6,110 nt of DNA, taken from Rhodocyclales bacterium. Lineage in GTDB: Bacteria > Pseudomonadota > Gammaproteobacteria > Burkholderiales > Rhodocyclaceae. The stretch spans positions 1 to 6,110 of the forward strand of contig JAJTBM010000189.1 of assembly GCA_021286885.1 (NCBI GenBank), written 5' to 3'. The notes under the pieces were generated by a model. It was not told where the DNA came from and did no database searches. It saw only the letters and a program-made list of their open reading frames with translations. This document shows, in pieces, positions 5,597 to 6,110 of the stretch. Made by a program: the position numbers and the translations under genes. The stretch's first letter is position 1. Each line of letters opens with the position of its first letter.

Positions 5597-5686
5597 ATGT
5601 TTTCGCCATCGTGTGACTCATATAAAGTAACGGCCTTGACTTACTACCGGCTAACCTACCTCCATGGCTGTCGAACTTTTCAATAA
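5597..5686 (+). CDS. Short 29-codon ORF overlapping the di-iron protein start (possible leader peptide)
   Basis: From ATG 5597 a 29-residue peptide (MFSPSCDSYKV at its start) runs to TAA 5684-5686. It overlaps the first 23 bases of the downstream di-iron gene in another frame. It has the perfect AAGGAGG site, whereas the downstream ATG 5664 has none, so ribosomes finishing this ORF could re-initiate on the larger gene. The peptide resembles nothing I know. It could also be fortuitous: a TATAAA box at 5621-5626 inside it could be a promoter element for the downstream gene, in which case the peptide would not be on the transcript. Confidence 0.3.
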   Translation: MFSPSCDSYKVTALTYYRLTYLHGCRTFQ

Positions 5687-6110
5687 CGGCAAGCATGCCT
5701 GTCTCGCCTTCTATGACTTGGTGGACGAGGAATCCGATCATGCCGTGCAATGCAACCAGTTCCTGATCGTTGATGGCGAGCACGGCTCCCTCATCGACCC
5801 GGGCGGCAACATGACCTACTCTGGTCTGCTGATGGCCATGCAGCGCTTCTTCCCGTCCCGGGGCCTGGACTACATCTTCGCGACCCACGCCGACCCGGAC
5901 ATCATCGCCTCCCTCAACAAATGGATGGTGGCGACCCACTGCAAGGTGATGATCTCCCGCCTGTGGTCCCGCTTCGTGCCCCACTTCACCACCGGCAAGG
6001 ATTACAGCGCCCGTATCATCGGCATCCCCGATGAAGGCCTGAACATCACCCTTGGCGACAGCATTGTGAAGGCCATTCCGGCCCACTTCATGCACTCCGA
6101 AGGCAACTTC
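5664..6110 (+). CDS. Flavodiiron-like oxygen-binding di-iron (ODP-type) MBL-fold protein, cut by the right edge
   Basis: I translated this open frame from ATG 5664 to the window end: 149 residues, no stop. It is a metallo-beta-lactamase-fold protein resembling the di-iron domain of flavodiiron proteins. LIVDGEHGSLIDPGG (34-48) is the typical first hairpin of the fold. THADPD (74-79) is the metal motif, giving likely ligands His75, Asp77 and Asp79 where flavodiiron enzymes have HxExD. PAHFMHSEGNF (139-149) matches the HFxHSPGN region, which contributes a further histidine. Related proteins bind O2 or reduce O2/NO at a di-iron site; some stand-alone ODPs act as oxygen sensors for chemotaxis. 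Whether a flavodoxin or signalling domain follows cannot be seen. GC-rich codons return here. TAA at 5652-5654 closes the frame just upstream, so ATG 5664 is the only reasonable start, but it lacks a Shine-Dalgarno sequence. Confidence 0.88.
   Translation, partial: MAVELFNNGKHACLAFYDLVDEESDHAVQCNQFLIVDGEHGSLIDPGGNMTYSGLLMAMQRFFPSRGLDYIFATHADPDIIASLNKWMVATHCKVMISRLWSRFVPHFTTGKDYSARIIGIPDEGLNITLGDSIVKAIPAHFMHSEGNF

Noticed and set aside
5623..5654. Sigma-28 flagellar-type promoter (TAAA ... CCGGCTAA) before the di-iron gene
   Set aside because: The spacer is 20 bases instead of about 15, the -10 match is imperfect, and transcription would begin at or beyond the start codon.

Overview
This window looks like chromosome from a GC-rich betaproteobacterium, most likely Rhodocyclaceae (Azospira/Dechloromonas-like). 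The grounds are a DUF3567-type small protein (a family I know mainly from Betaproteobacteria), a GreB carrying the acidic N-terminal extension I associate with that group, and strong GC bias at third codon positions. The placement is inferred from protein resemblance only; no database search was run.

Left third (1-1515), minus strand: a DUF465/YdcH-type small protein, then an alpha/beta hydrolase, then the N-terminal half of D-aminoacyl-tRNA deacylase (dtd), which runs off the left edge. The first two may share a transcript. About 180-230 bases with two small inverted repeats separate the hydrolase from dtd, so dtd may be expressed separately. A divergent regulatory region (1516-1723) separates this block from the plus-strand block.

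Middle (1724-4672), plus strand: a DUF3567-type protein with a strong ribosome binding site, a pair of tandem hairpins, greB (transcript-cleavage factor), then htpG (bacterial Hsp90). Between greB and htpG is a very good match to a sigma-32 heat-shock promoter: CTTGAAA, 13 bases, then a 7-of-8 match to CCCCATNT. It indicates that htpG is a heat-shock gene with its own promoter, and it also rules out the longer htpG reading frame.

Right third (4673-6110): composition becomes more AT-rich and the codon mix less biased. This part holds a 251-base stretch with no gene, a perfect 17-base inverted repeat, and a minus-strand orphan ORF for a putative exported protein whose stop codon forms the edge of that repeat. 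It looks like a small accessory insertion between two conserved genes. Beyond it, GC-rich sequence resumes with the N-terminal part of a flavodiiron-like, oxygen-binding di-iron (ODP-type) metallo-beta-lactamase-fold protein, cut by the right edge. That gene lacks its own ribosome binding site. A 29-codon ORF with a perfect AAGGAGG site overlaps its start, so the two may be translationally coupled.

The conserved genes are ordinary housekeeping and stress functions (proofreading of aminoacyl-tRNA, transcription elongation, chaperone, O2/NO-related di-iron protein). The unexplained material is concentrated between 4673 and 5700. I see no CRISPR array, rRNA or tRNA gene, and no recognisable transposase.
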